Of a DNA stretch of 64,000 bases, positions 26,138 through 35,541 are shown one piece after another (within the stretch, counting starts at the first letter, position 1; each line of letters opens with the position of its first letter). The stretch comes from Rhodanobacter sp. L36 (GTDB lineage Bacteria > Pseudomonadota > Gammaproteobacteria > Xanthomonadales > Rhodanobacteraceae): contig NZ_LMUV01000011.1 of NCBI RefSeq assembly GCF_009765755.1, forward strand, positions 265,045 through 329,044, in the 5' to 3' direction. A program made the translations under genes and the position numbers. Below the pieces are notes generated by a model. The model had not been told where the DNA came from, did no database searches, and worked only from the letters and a program-made list of their open reading frames with translations.

Positions 26138-27397
26138 TCAGCCCGCCGCCCGGACCGGCCGCTCCATCTGCGGCAGAAACACCGTGATCAATCCCATCAG
26201 AGGCAGATACGCGCAGAGTCGGTAGACGTATTCGATGCCGTGGGCGTCGGCGACGTGGCCGAGGACGGCGGCGCCGATGCCGCCCATGCCGAAGGCGAGG
26301 CCGAAGAACAGGCCGGAGATCATGCCGACGCGGCCGGGGATCAGTTCCTGCGCGTAGACGAGAATCGCCGAGAACGCCGAGGCCAGGATCAGGCCGATCA
26401 CCACGCTCAGCACGCCGGTCCACATCAGGTTGGCGTGCGGAAGCAGCAGGGTGAAGGGCGCGACGCCGAGAATGGAAACCCAGATCACCCACTTGCGGCC
26501 GATGCGGTCGCCGATGGGGCCGCCGATCAACGAGCCGGCGGCGACGGCGAACAGGAACACGAACAGATGCGTCTGCGCGCTCTGCACCGACACGCCGAAT
26601 TTGTGGATCAGATAGAACGTGTAATAACTGCTGAGGCTGGCCAAGTAGAAGTATTTGGAGAAGATAAGCAGGCCGAGAATGGTCAGTGCCATCGCGACTT
26701 TCTTCGGCGACAGGTGATGCAGCGCCACGGCCACACGGCGTCCGGCCTGTACCACATGCTGGTGGCGATACCAGCGGCCGACCTGCAGCAACACCACGAT
26801 CGCCAGCAGCGCCGCCAGCGAAAACCACGCCACGTTGGTGCGCCCGTGCGGCGGCACGATCACCCACGCTGCCAGCAGCGGGCCGAGCGATGATCCGGTG
26901 TTGCCGCCCACCTGGAACAACGACTGCGCCAGCCCGTGCCGTCCGCCTGACGCCATTCGCGCGACGCGCGAGGATTCCGGGTGGAACACCGACGAACCGG
27001 TGCCGACCAGCGCCGCGGCGAGTAGCAGGATCGGGAAATTCGGCGCCACCGCGAGCAGCAGCAACCCGCACAAGGTGAAACCCATGCCGATCGGCAGCGA
27101 GTACGGCATCGGTCGGCGATCGGTGACCATGCCGACCAGCGGCTGCAGCAGCGACGCGGTGAGTTGGTACGTCAGCGTGATGTAGCCGATCTGCGCAAAG
27201 CTCAGGTGGAAATCGCCCTTGAGGATCGGGTAGATCGCCAGGATCAACGACTGGATCATGTCGTTGAGCATGTGCGCGAAGCTGATGCCGCCAAGCACGG
27301 TGAACTGCGTGCGTTCGGCCGACGCGGTCGCAGCCGGTGTCGCCGCAGACGAGCTGGCGGGATGAACCGGTAACGCCTTGTCGACGCGGATATCCAT
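26138..27397 (-). CDS. fsr: MFS transporter, fosmidomycin resistance (Fsr) family
   Basis: A 419-residue, 12-helix major facilitator. An N-terminal Ala-rich lead precedes TVLGGISFAHMLNDMIQSLILAIYPILK, the opening typical of Fsr, with the motif LVGMVTDRRPMPYSLPIGMG between helices 2 and 3 and FHPESSRVARMASGGRHGLAQSLFQVGGN further on. E. coli Fsr exports fosmidomycin; the natural substrate is unknown. It is divergent from an AraC-type regulator, with 124 bases between the starts, so local regulation is likely. Confidence 0.9.
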   Translation of the reverse strand: MDIRVDKALPVHPASSSAATPAATASAERTQFTVLGGISFAHMLNDMIQSLILAIYPILKGDFHLSFAQIGYITLTYQLTASLLQPLVGMVTDRRPMPYSLPIGMGFTLCGLLLLAVAPNFPILLLAAALVGTGSSVFHPESSRVARMASGGRHGLAQSLFQVGGNTGSSLGPLLAAWVIVPPHGRTNVAWFSLAALLAIVVLLQVGRWYRHQHVVQAGRRVAVALHHLSPKKVAMALTILGLLIFSKYFYLASLSSYYTFYLIHKFGVSVQSAQTHLFVFLFAVAAGSLIGGPIGDRIGRKWVIWVSILGVAPFTLLLPHANLMWTGVLSVVIGLILASAFSAILVYAQELIPGRVGMISGLFFGLAFGMGGIGAAVLGHVADAHGIEYVYRLCAYLPLMGLITVFLPQMERPVRAAG

Positions 27398-27521
27398 GGG
27401 AGCAACTCTCGAGTGGGGAAGGGCGCGATGGGGATCGCGGTGGCGGACGCCACTTTAAAAGGACCGGGGTCGGCCCGCATGTAACCATGGGTCAGATACT
27501 GTCGAATCCGGGCCAGAGCGC

Positions 27522-28322
27522 ATGCGCAATACCCGCATCATCCATTACGAGGACACGCCGCGCGACGTGGTCGTCACCGGCAACGATTACCCGGCGCACT
27601 TCGTGCTGCCGCGGCACGATCACAAGCGCGGCCAGCTGCTCTATGCCGCCACCGGCGTGGTCACGGTGATCACCGACGAAGGCAGCTGGGTGGTGCCGCC
27701 GCGCCGCGCGTTGTGGATTCCCGCGCGCGTCGCGCACGAAATCCATATGAGCGGCGCGGTCTCCACTCGCAGCGTCTATGTGCGCACCGAAGCTTCAGCA
27801 GCGTTGCCGTCGCGTTGCCGGGTGATCGGCGTATCGCTGCTGCTGCATGCGTTGCTGCTGGAAGCGGCGGACCTGCCGGCGGAATACGAACTGGATGGAC
27901 GTGATGGCCGGCTGGTGGCCTTGCTGCTGGACGAGGTCGCGGCGATGCCGGCATTGCCGTTGAACACGCCGCTGCCGCGCGATCCGCGCCTGCTGCGATT
28001 GTGCCGCGCACTGATGGCGGCGCCGGTGCTGGAGATCGGCATCGATGCGATGTCGCAAAAGGCCGGCATGAGCCGGCGCAGTTTCACGCGGTTGTTCCGC
28101 GAACAGACCGGCATGAGTTTCAGCGCATGGCGGCAACAGGCCTGCCTGCTGGCGGCGCTGACCCGGCTGGCCGCGGGCGCGCCGATCACCCGCGTGGCGG
28201 TCGACCTCGGCTACAGCAGTGCCAGCGCGTTCACGGCAGCATTCCGGCGCGTACTTGGCGCAGCGCCCAGCCGCTACCTCGCTTCGCACGAACGGCTCGC
28301 CCGTCCGGCGACTCACATCTGA
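27522..28322 (+). CDS. AraC-family regulator with N-terminal cupin
   Basis: A 266-residue protein. The N-terminal cupin domain (FVLPRHDHKRGQLLYAATGVVTV, then WVVPPRRALWIPARVAHEI) should sense a small ligand. The C-terminal AraC-type double helix-turn-helix covers about residues 165-265 (IDAMSQKAGMSRRSFTRLFREQTGMSFSAWRQQ, then GYSSASAFTAAFRRVLGAAPSRYL). The divergent layout with fsr suggests that it controls the transporter, its own gene, or both. The ligand is unknown. Confidence 0.9.
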   Translation: MRNTRIIHYEDTPRDVVVTGNDYPAHFVLPRHDHKRGQLLYAATGVVTVITDEGSWVVPPRRALWIPARVAHEIHMSGAVSTRSVYVRTEASAALPSRCRVIGVSLLLHALLLEAADLPAEYELDGRDGRLVALLLDEVAAMPALPLNTPLPRDPRLLRLCRALMAAPVLEIGIDAMSQKAGMSRRSFTRLFREQTGMSFSAWRQQACLLAALTRLAAGAPITRVAVDLGYSSASAFTAAFRRVLGAAPSRYLASHERLARPATHI

Positions 28323-28348
28323 CCGTGGCCGGCATCACGTCACCGGGC

Positions 28349-28368
28349 TGTCAAGGAGCAATGACAGA
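28349..28368. promoter_or_regulatory. Perfect palindrome CTGTCA-N8-TGACAG
   Basis: Six-base inverted half-sites separated by eight bases, in the ppk1 upstream region. It could be a regulator operator or a small hairpin at the 3' end of the AraC gene. Each half also resembles a PHO-box repeat (CTGTCA), which makes it of interest together with the next site. Confidence 0.45.
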
Positions 28369-28386
28369 CTGCATTGTCCAACCGGT

Positions 28387-28404
28387 TGTCATAAAGCCGT
28401 GAGC
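28387..28404 (+). promoter_or_regulatory. Candidate PHO box upstream of ppk1
   Basis: TTGTCATAAAGCCGTGAG compares with the PhoB consensus (two CTGTCAT-like repeats around an A-rich spacer): the first repeat matches 6 of 7, the spacer AAAG is A-rich, the second repeat matches 4 of 7. It lies 84 bases before the ppk1 ATG. PhoB control of ppk is known in several proteobacteria. Confidence 0.45.
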
Positions 28405-28488
28405 CCGCGTACACGGCGCTACCATGCCTGTTGGCGCATCGTCGGGCAGGACGCGCGACCTCTCTGACCGATTCACGGATTCGTAGCC

Positions 28489-30654
28489 ATGAACACCCGA
28501 CTCATTCGCGACAGTTCTCCCGCCGACGCCACTACACCGGCCGCCAACGACGCCGTGCCTGCGCCCGCAGTGGCGACGGATCTGAGCGACAACCGGCTGT
28601 ACATCCATCGCGAGTTGTCACAGCTGCAGTTCAACATCCGCGTGCTGGATCAGGCGCTGGACGAGCGCACGCCGCTGCTGGAGCGGCTGAAGTTTCTGCT
28701 GATCTTCTCGCGCAACATGGACGAGTTCTTCGAGATCCGCGTGGCCGGCCTCAAGGGCCAGATCGCGCTGGATCACGAACTGATCGGGCCGGACGGCATC
28801 CCGCCGCGCCGTGCGCTGGCCGAGATCAGCGAGATCGCGCACAAGCAGATCGAGCGGCAGTACGCGATCCTCAACGAACGCATCCTGCCGGAGCTGGTGG
28901 CGCAGGGCATCCGCATCGTGCGGCGGCAGCAGTGGACGCACAAACAGAAACTGTGGGTGCGCCGCTATTTTCGCGACGAGGTGGCGCCGCTGATCACGCC
29001 GATCGGCCTCGACCCGACGCATCCGTTTCCGCTGCTGGTGAACAAGAGCCTCAACTTCATCATCCGGCTGGAAGGCGTCGATGCGTTCGGCCGCGATTCG
29101 GGCCTGGCCATCGTGCCGGCGCCGCGCGTGTTGCCGCGGTTGATCCGCATGCCGCAGGAAATCTGCGAAGGCGGCGACAACTACGTGCTGCTGTCGTCGA
29201 TGATCCACGCGCATGCGGAAGAACTTTTCCCCGGCATGCAGGTGCTCGGCTGTTACCAGTTCCGGCTGACACGCAACGCCGATCTCACGCTCGACCCCGA
29301 AGACGTCGAGGATCTGGCGCTCGCGCTGCGCGGCGAGTTGTATTCGCGCCGATTCGGCGATGCCGTGCGTCTTGAAGTGGCGGACAACTGTCCGAAGGAT
29401 CTGATCGACTATCTGCTCAAGCAGTTCGGCCTGACCGAATCTGAACTCTACGAAGTGAACGGCCCGGTGAATCTCGCGCGGCTGTTCCGCATCGCCAGTC
29501 ACGTGAATTATCCGCAGCTGCAATACCCGCCGTTCACGCCGGCGCTGCCGAAAGTGCTAAAGCACGTCGAGGATCTGTTCCAGGTCATCGCCAAGCAGGA
29601 CGTGCTGCTTCTGCATCCGTACGAATCGTTTTCGCCGGTGGTCGACATGCTGCGTCAGGCGGCGAAGGATCCGCAGGTGCTGGCGATCAAGCAGACGCTG
29701 TATCGCACCAACGCGAATTCCGAAATCGTCGACGCGCTGGTGGATGCCGCGCGCGCGGGCAAGGAAGTAACCGCGGTGGTTGAGTTGCGTGCGCGCTTTG
29801 ACGAGGAATCCAACCTCACGCTGGCCTCGCGATTGCAGCAGGCTGGCGCGATGGTGATTTACGGCGTGGTCGGCATCAAGACGCACGCCAAGCTCATGCT
29901 GATCCAGCGCCGCGAAGGCAACGACCTCGTGCGCTATGCGCACATGGGCACCGGCAACTATCACACCGGCAACGCGCGCCTCTACACCGACTACAGCCTG
30001 CTCACCTCCGACGAGGCGTTGTGCGAAGACGTGCACAAGCTTTTCAGCCAGCTCACCGGCATGGGCAAGGTGCTGCGCATGAAGAAACTGCTGCATGCGC
30101 CGTTCACGCTGAAAAAGACTTTGCTCGAACTGATTGCGCGCGAAACCGCGCATGCCGAAGCGGGCCGTACTGCGCAGATCATCATCAAGGTCAACGCGCT
30201 GACTGAGCCGAAAGTGATCCGTGCGCTGTACAAGGCGAGCATGGCCGGCGTGCAGGTGGAGCTGATCGTGCGCGGCATGTGCTGCCTGCGTCCCGGCGTC
30301 GAAGGTGTGTCGGAAAACATCCGCGTGCGTTCGATCATCGGCCGCTTCCTTGAACACAGCCGCGTGTACTGGTTCTCCAACGACGGCGATCCGCAGATGT
30401 ATTTGTCCAGCGCGGACATGATGGAGCGCAACCTCGACCGACGCGTCGAGGCGGCGTTCCCGATCGAAGGCAAGAAGCTGCAGCAGAAAGTGCGCAACGC
30501 GCTCGAGCTTTATCTCGTCGACAACACCAGCTCGTTGCTGATGCAGTCTGATGGTCAGTACATCCGTCCGGCGGTTGATGGCGAAGCGCCGCGCAACGTG
30601 CAGGACGAGTTGCTCGAAAAACTTTGCGGCGTGGTGAAAGTCGCGACGCCCTGA
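28489..30654 (+). CDS. ppk1: Polyphosphate kinase 1
   Basis: A 721-residue PPK1 with all four domains: N-terminal helical domain ([44 protein letters not shown]), head domain, and two phospholipase D-like C-terminal domains. Catalytic features are [14 protein letters not shown], with the His near residue 466, and [22 protein letters not shown], the autophosphorylation and partner-His region. It polymerises ATP gamma-phosphate into polyphosphate and can run in reverse. The exopolyphosphatase gene ppx, often adjacent elsewhere, is not in the window. A candidate PHO box lies upstream. Confidence 0.96.
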   Translation: MNTRLIRDSSPADATTPAANDAVPAPAVATDLSDNRLYIHRELSQLQFNIRVLDQALDERTPLLERLKFLLIFSRNMDEFFEIRVAGLKGQIALDHELIGPDGIPPRRALAEISEIAHKQIERQYAILNERILPELVAQGIRIVRRQQWTHKQKLWVRRYFRDEVAPLITPIGLDPTHPFPLLVNKSLNFIIRLEGVDAFGRDSGLAIVPAPRVLPRLIRMPQEICEGGDNYVLLSSMIHAHAEELFPGMQVLGCYQFRLTRNADLTLDPEDVEDLALALRGELYSRRFGDAVRLEVADNCPKDLIDYLLKQFGLTESELYEVNGPVNLARLFRIASHVNYPQLQYPPFTPALPKVLKHVEDLFQVIAKQDVLLLHPYESFSPVVDMLRQAAKDPQVLAIKQTLYRTNANSEIVDALVDAARAGKEVTAVVELRARFDEESNLTLASRLQQAGAMVIYGVVGIKTHAKLMLIQRREGNDLVRYAHMGTGNYHTGNARLYTDYSLLTSDEALCEDVHKLFSQLTGMGKVLRMKKLLHAPFTLKKTLLELIARETAHAEAGRTAQIIIKVNALTEPKVIRALYKASMAGVQVELIVRGMCCLRPGVEGVSENIRVRSIIGRFLEHSRVYWFSNDGDPQMYLSSADMMERNLDRRVEAAFPIEGKKLQQKVRNALELYLVDNTSSLLMQSDGQYIRPAVDGEAPRNVQDELLEKLCGVVKVATP

Positions 30655-30769
30655 AACGTTCGCACGTTCGTCGCGACATCCGGCACTGACTGCAACATCA
30701 CGATCCGTGCGACAAAGTAAGTCTGCCGGTGATGGTCCGGCGCTCACGGATGTCGATGTGCCGCATGTC

Positions 30770-32920
30770 ATGAAACTTCCGCGACGACTTCGGCGAAGTG
30801 CTGTCGGTGTGTTCGTCGTCCAGGCGACGCTCACTGCGCCGTTGATGGCATATCAGGCGGCGACGGCGCCTGATAAATCGGCGGTGACGTTGCCTGTCGT
30901 GCAGGTCAACGCAAGCCGGCTGGATATTCCACCGTTCGACATCCCCGCGTCGATCAGCGTAGTGAACGTCACTGCCAGCAGCGGACAGGCTGGCGTCAAT
31001 CTCTCCGAGACGCTGGTGGGCGTGCCCGGCATTCTCGCGCGCGATCGGCAGAATTACGCGCAGGACGAGCAGATATCGATACGCGGTTTCGGCGCGCGTT
31101 CGACGTTTGGCGTACGCAGCATTCGCCTGTTCGTTGATGGCATTCCGGCCACCTTGCCCGATGGACAGGGGCAGGTATCGCATTTCAATCTCGACAGCGC
31201 CGATCGCGTGGAAGTATTGCGCGGACCGTTCTCCGTGCTTTACGGAAACGCCGCCGGCGGTGTGGTGCAACTGTGGAGCGCCGACGGCACGCCGGTGCCG
31301 CAAACCACGCTCGGCGTCTATGGCGGCAGCGACGACACGTTCCGCTACTCACTCGATACGCGCGGTGTGGTCGGACCGGTCGACTACAACATCGCTGCGT
31401 CGGAATTCCTCTCCGGCGGCTATCGCCAGCACAGCCGCGTGCGGCGCGAATCGGACAATGCCAAGTTCGGCATCGACCTCGGTCAACAACGCAAACTCAC
31501 GCTGGTGATCAATCGCCTTTATCAGCCGATGGCGCAGGATGCGCTGGGGCTGACTCGCGCGCAGGTCGACGCGGACCCGACGCAGGCGACGTCGGTGGCA
31601 AGCCAGTTCGACACGCGCAAGAGCATCCAGCAAAACCAGCTCGGCGCGATCTACGAACAACCCCTTTCGAATGACGACCAACTGCGATTGATGGCTTACT
31701 ACGGCCATCGCAGCATCGTTCAGTTCCAGTCGATTCCGGTGGCGACGCAGGCTAACCCGCTGCAGTCCGGCGGCGTGGTCGCGCCCGACACCAACTACGG
31801 CGGACTCGACGCACGCTGGACACATCATGGCGAGCTGGCCGGGCGCGATATCGAATTCGTGTTCGGTGCGAGCGGCGATTATCAGCAGCAGCATCGCCTC
31901 GGCTACGAGAACTTCGTCGGCGACGCGCTGGGCGTGCAGGGCCGGTTGCGCCGCGACGAAGACGACAACGTCAACAACGTGGCGGAGTACGCGCAGTGGT
32001 ACTGGCACTTCGCCGAACCGTGGTCGCTGCTGCTCGGACTTCGCCATGACGAGGTGCGCTTCAGCGAGCACGATTTCTACATCAACGCGCAGAACCCCGA
32101 CGACAGTGGCGATGTGCAATACGCCGCGACCACGCCGGTGTTCGGCTTGCAGTTTCGTCCGGCCGATGACCTGCGTTTTTACGCGAGCTACGGCAAGGGA
32201 TTCGAAACGCCGAGCTACAACGAGCTGGGTTATCGCAACGATGGCGGTGCCGGCCTCGCATTCAATTTGCGGCCGGCGCGCAGCCGCAATCTCGAAGTCG
32301 GTGCGAAATGGCAGATCACCCGCGCGCTTGAATTCGATGCGGCCGCGTTCCGCGCCGACACCACCGACGAACTCGCGGTGGCCACCAACGAAAACGGACG
32401 CTCCACCTACCAGAACGTCGGCAAGGCGCGGCGGCAAGGCATCGAAACATCGTTAACCGGCCAACTCGGCAACGACTGGCAACTCGCCGCAGGTTTCACG
32501 CATCTGCAATCGCGTTTCCGCAGCGGATTCCTTACCTGCGTAAACACGCCATGCGCCGCGCCGAATACATTGGTGCCTGCCGGCGCGCGCATTCCCGGCG
32601 TGCCCGACAACTACGGCTCGCTGCGACTCGAACACGGTGCCGAACTCGGCTGGCGCGAAGGCGTCACGCTGACCGGCGTCAGCGCGGTCACGGTCAACGA
32701 CACCAACACCCAACGTGCGGCCGGTTACGGTTTGGTGGACATGGATGTCAGCTACACGTTCGCGCTCGATCAGAGCAAGCGACTGCAACTCAGTGCACGC
32801 GTGGACAACCTTGCCGATCGTCGCTACATCGGCACGGTGATCGTCAACGACGGCAACGGCCGTTATTTCGAGCCCGGTCCGGATCGGAGTTTTCTACTCG
32901 GCGCGCGGCTGACGCTTTAG
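30770..32920 (+). CDS. TonB-dependent receptor
   Basis: 716 residues from the ATG at 30770, with signal peptide MKLPRRLRRSAVGVFVVQ, cleavage probably near APLMAYQA. A plug domain follows (ISVVNVTAS, LVGVPGILARDRQNYAQDEQISIRGFGARSTFGVRSIRLFVDGIPATL, DRVEVLRGPFSVLYGNAAGGVV), then a 22-strand beta barrel ending in FLLGARLTL with a terminal hydrophobic residue. It imports a siderophore or other large ligand across the outer membrane using TonB energy. The ligand is not evident. An AraC-type regulator gene follows and may control it. A GTG at 30707 would extend the N-terminus without a signal-peptide benefit. Confidence 0.92.
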   Translation: MKLPRRLRRSAVGVFVVQATLTAPLMAYQAATAPDKSAVTLPVVQVNASRLDIPPFDIPASISVVNVTASSGQAGVNLSETLVGVPGILARDRQNYAQDEQISIRGFGARSTFGVRSIRLFVDGIPATLPDGQGQVSHFNLDSADRVEVLRGPFSVLYGNAAGGVVQLWSADGTPVPQTTLGVYGGSDDTFRYSLDTRGVVGPVDYNIAASEFLSGGYRQHSRVRRESDNAKFGIDLGQQRKLTLVINRLYQPMAQDALGLTRAQVDADPTQATSVASQFDTRKSIQQNQLGAIYEQPLSNDDQLRLMAYYGHRSIVQFQSIPVATQANPLQSGGVVAPDTNYGGLDARWTHHGELAGRDIEFVFGASGDYQQQHRLGYENFVGDALGVQGRLRRDEDDNVNNVAEYAQWYWHFAEPWSLLLGLRHDEVRFSEHDFYINAQNPDDSGDVQYAATTPVFGLQFRPADDLRFYASYGKGFETPSYNELGYRNDGGAGLAFNLRPARSRNLEVGAKWQITRALEFDAAAFRADTTDELAVATNENGRSTYQNVGKARRQGIETSLTGQLGNDWQLAAGFTHLQSRFRSGFLTCVNTPCAAPNTLVPAGARIPGVPDNYGSLRLEHGAELGWREGVTLTGVSAVTVNDTNTQRAAGYGLVDMDVSYTFALDQSKRLQLSARVDNLADRRYIGTVIVNDGNGRYFEPGPDRSFLLGARLTL

Positions 32921-32940
32921 CGTTTTCGACGGACGCATCA

Positions 32941-32979
32941 TGGCAACATCCGCAGCCATTCGCGCTGCGGATGTTGCCA
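32941..32979. terminator. Perfect 15-base hairpin after the TonB receptor
   Basis: TGGCAACATCCGCAG, nine-base loop, CTGCGGATGTTGCCA: a perfect stem 21 bases after the stop codon. No T-run follows. It is likely a transcript-end or mRNA-protecting structure. Confidence 0.65.
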
Positions 32980-33094
32980 GCGTGTGGGGGCATGATCGGG
33001 ATCGGCGACGGAACACGACCGCAAGAAAACGAGGATCGCACCGTGACTTCCGGCGCTGGACGGTCCGTCGCGCTGCGATCATTGTGGGCTTGCC

Positions 33095-33967
33095 ATGAGC
33101 CTTTCCACTCTCACCACGTTGTTCGACAGTCCGTTGTTGCGCGTGACCGACATCGTCTGTCGGCACCCGCGTGGTGGTTGCGGATGCGAACGCGGTGACG
33201 AGCGCACGCACCTGACCATGATTCGCCGCAACGGATTCGGATATCACGCCCGCGGCAAAGTGGTGATCGGTGATTCGACGACCGCGCTGCTGTATCGCGG
33301 TGGAGACAGCTATCGCATTTCTCATCCGTTCGAGGATGGCGATGAATGCACTGCCTTCGAAATCGCGCCGGAGCATGAAGAGGAGGTTTTCGGTCTGCGC
33401 CTGCAGGGACGCGATGATTTCCGTCGCTCGGTGTCGAGCAGGAATCTCTTCGCCTGTCTCGCGCTGCACTCGTCGCTGAAGCGCGGTTTCGACGATGCGC
33501 TGGCAGTGGAGGAATCGGCATCGCTGCTTTGCGAATCGGTGCTGCGCGGCGAGAAAGCGGGTGAATCCGCCTCGTCGCTGTCGAGCGCCGCGTTCTCACA
33601 CGTACAGCGCGCCCGCGAAGCGATACAGGCCGACCTGGCGAATGTCGACAGCCTCGACGCGCTCGCGGCGAAGGCCGGTTGCTCGCCTTTTTATCTGGCG
33701 CGCATTTTTCGCAAGGCGACCGGATTCACGCTCGCGGAATACCGCACGCGTCTGCGCATTGCGTACTCGCTCGATCGGCTCGCGCAGGGCGAAAGCGATC
33801 TGTCTGCGCTGGCGCAGGATCTGGGCTTCAGTCATCACAGCCACTTTTCGTCGACCTTCCGCCGCTGCGTTGGCATGACGCCGAGCGCCGTCCGCGCATC
33901 GCTTCGCGCGAATCGGCTCACTGCGCCGGGCAGGGATTTGATAGCCCGCGCGAAAGCCCGTCGCTAG
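33095..33967 (+). CDS. AraC-family transcriptional regulator
   Basis: A 290-residue protein. An N-terminal domain of about 170 residues has CRHPRGGCGCERGDERTHL and FGYHARGKVVIGDSTTALLYRGGDSYRISHPFEDGDECTAFEI, a cupin-like ligand domain of the kind found in metabolite-responsive AraC proteins. The C-terminal double helix-turn-helix runs from about residue 175 (LANVDSLDALAAKAGCSPFYLARIFRKATGFTLAEYRTRLRI, then GFSHHSHFSSTFRRCVGMTPSAVR). The Cys cluster CGC near the N-terminus could bind metal or sense redox state; that is inference. It may regulate the upstream receptor or the cupin gene downstream. Confidence 0.88.
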   Translation: MSLSTLTTLFDSPLLRVTDIVCRHPRGGCGCERGDERTHLTMIRRNGFGYHARGKVVIGDSTTALLYRGGDSYRISHPFEDGDECTAFEIAPEHEEEVFGLRLQGRDDFRRSVSSRNLFACLALHSSLKRGFDDALAVEESASLLCESVLRGEKAGESASSLSSAAFSHVQRAREAIQADLANVDSLDALAAKAGCSPFYLARIFRKATGFTLAEYRTRLRIAYSLDRLAQGESDLSALAQDLGFSHHSHFSSTFRRCVGMTPSAVRASLRANRLTAPGRDLIARAKARR

Positions 33968-34028
33968 CTTTGACGTGGCTAGCGATGGCGTTGGCAGGCA
34001 TTCTGGGGAGCAAGTCGAAACAACGGCC

Positions 34029-34421
34029 ATGTCATCGAATGAATCGAATCAGATGCCTTCCAGTGCACACTGGTCGCTGCTTGAAACACTGGATCGACTG
34101 CCGTTGCCGGCGACTGTCAAATGGCCGAATGGCGTTTACGACGATGAGGTGATGCAACGCGCTGGCGTCAGCCTTTCGATTTTTGCGCCGATGATTTCGG
34201 ACTTCCAGACGCCGCATGCGCAGGACGAAATCTATATCGTGGTGAGCGGAAACGGAGATCTGCAGGTCGACGACAAGGTGCTGCCGGCCACAAAAGGCGA
34301 TGCGATTTTCGTCGCGGCACGGACGCCCCATCGGTTCGTGCGTTTTTCCGAAGATTTCGCCACTTGGGTTGTGTTCTTTCCCGCAGCGGGTGCCCCACAT
34401 GGAGCAGAGGTTTCAACATGA
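34029..34421 (+). CDS. Cupin domain-containing protein
   Basis: A 130-residue single-domain cupin from the ATG at 34029 (a start at 33975 would add 18 residues). The two cupin motifs are visible as FQTPHAQDEIYIVVSGNGDLQVDD and GDAIFVAARTPHRFVRFSED, with His and Glu metal ligands. The reaction is unknown. The last four bases (ATGA) overlap the start of the NTF2-like gene, which suggests translational coupling and related function. Confidence 0.85.
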   Translation: MSSNESNQMPSSAHWSLLETLDRLPLPATVKWPNGVYDDEVMQRAGVSLSIFAPMISDFQTPHAQDEIYIVVSGNGDLQVDDKVLPATKGDAIFVAARTPHRFVRFSEDFATWVVFFPAAGAPHGAEVST

Positions 34422-35146
34422 AATGTATTTTCCTCGTTGCACTGTTCGCGTTCGGCACGACATCCGCGCAGGCCCGCGCAGCCGACGATGCGACACAGCT
34501 GAAACAACTGTCGCAGGCGTTCTCCGATGCGTCCGCGTCCAATGACACGAAGGCGCTGGATCGCATGCTCGACGATCGGGTGATCTTCATGAACGAAAGC
34601 GGCGACATCGCGACGAAGAAAGATATCGTCGGTGATGCACCCGCAACACCCGCGCCGAAAACCACGAACAACAACGTGCTCGTGCAAACCGACTGGAAAC
34701 TCGAATTGCATGGCAACGTGGCGGTGACCAGTTTCACCGACAACGGCACCTTTCATTTCCACGAGCAGGTGACGCAAGCACGCTTCCGCTCCACCGAGGT
34801 CTGGCTGAAGGAAGCAGACGCGTGGCGCATGATTTCCAGCCAGACGCTCGCATTACCCGACGCGCCGCCAGCCATCCATCTGCCGGTGACCGCGCTCGAC
34901 GAATACGCAGGCACGTATTCTGCCGGTGCCGATGCGATGGTCAGGATTTCGCGCCAGGGTGATGCGCTCGTCAGCTCCACCAACAACGCCAAAGCGACGC
35001 CACTCGATGTCGAAGTCCACGACGTGTTGTTCACACCGAGCCAGCCGCGCATCCGTCGCATTTTCGAACGCGATGGCAACGGTCATGTCACAGGTTTTCT
35101 CGCGCGACGCGAAGGGCACGATATTCGATTCCAGCGCGTGGGTTAG
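34418..35146 (+). CDS. Secreted NTF2-like (DUF4440-type) protein
   Basis: A 242-residue protein with signal peptide MKCIFLVALFAFGTTSAQA. The first mature domain is a SnoaL/DUF4440-type fold: LKQLSQAFSDASASNDTKALDRMLDDRVIFMNESGDIATKKDIV, and later GTFHFHEQVTQARFRSTEVWLKEADAWRMISSQTL. A C-terminal beta-rich extension of about 80 residues (YAGTYSAGADAMVRISRQGDALV) looks like the small domain often fused to such proteins and to beta-lactamase-like esterases. Exported, function unknown. Start codon overlaps the end of the cupin gene. Confidence 0.83.
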   Translation: MKCIFLVALFAFGTTSAQARAADDATQLKQLSQAFSDASASNDTKALDRMLDDRVIFMNESGDIATKKDIVGDAPATPAPKTTNNNVLVQTDWKLELHGNVAVTSFTDNGTFHFHEQVTQARFRSTEVWLKEADAWRMISSQTLALPDAPPAIHLPVTALDEYAGTYSAGADAMVRISRQGDALVSSTNNAKATPLDVEVHDVLFTPSQPRIRRIFERDGNGHVTGFLARREGHDIRFQRVG

Positions 35147-35315
35147 GGATCTGTTTCAAGATGCTTGCGGCATGTGTGGAGCGGAAGCTCTGATCACGAT
35201 CCACCAACGAGTTCACGCCGGCGCCTGACCTCTTCTCCTGAAGATCGCAGCGACGCAGTTTTTGACGGCACTCTTGCCGCATGCCATTCGAGACTGATGC
35301 CGTGAGAAGAATTTC

Positions 35316-35519
35316 GTGACAACCGCGTCGCTGCTTTGGGGTGTGCTGTTCGGCGCGATCGGTCTGGGCTACTTCGTCTATGGACGCAAGCAACGCGCCG
35401 TCGTTCCGATCATCTGCGGAGTGGCGTTGATGGTGTTTCCGTACGCGGTGTCGAGCACCGGCTGGCTGGTGTTGATCGGCGCGGCATTGATGGCCGTGCC
35501 GTATTTCATCAGGCTGTGA
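35316..35519 (+). CDS. Small two-helix membrane protein
   Basis: A 67-residue protein with a GTG start preceded by AGAAG. It has two hydrophobic helices, LLWGVLFGAIGLGYFVYG and VVPIICGVALMVFPYAVSSTGWLVLIGAALMAVPYF (the second part may form a third helix), joined by a basic turn RKQR. Similar small proteins are often labelled amino acid transport protein in databases, without firm evidence that I know of. It is convergent with the aldo/keto reductase gene. Confidence 0.72.
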   Translation: MTTASLLWGVLFGAIGLGYFVYGRKQRAVVPIICGVALMVFPYAVSSTGWLVLIGAALMAVPYFIRL

Positions 35520-35541
35520 TTCGGACGAGCGGCTGGCAAGA

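Noticed and set aside
35147..35315. Possible small RNA or leader before the two-helix membrane protein
   Set aside because: No terminator, strong hairpin or promoter pattern that would support an RNA gene.
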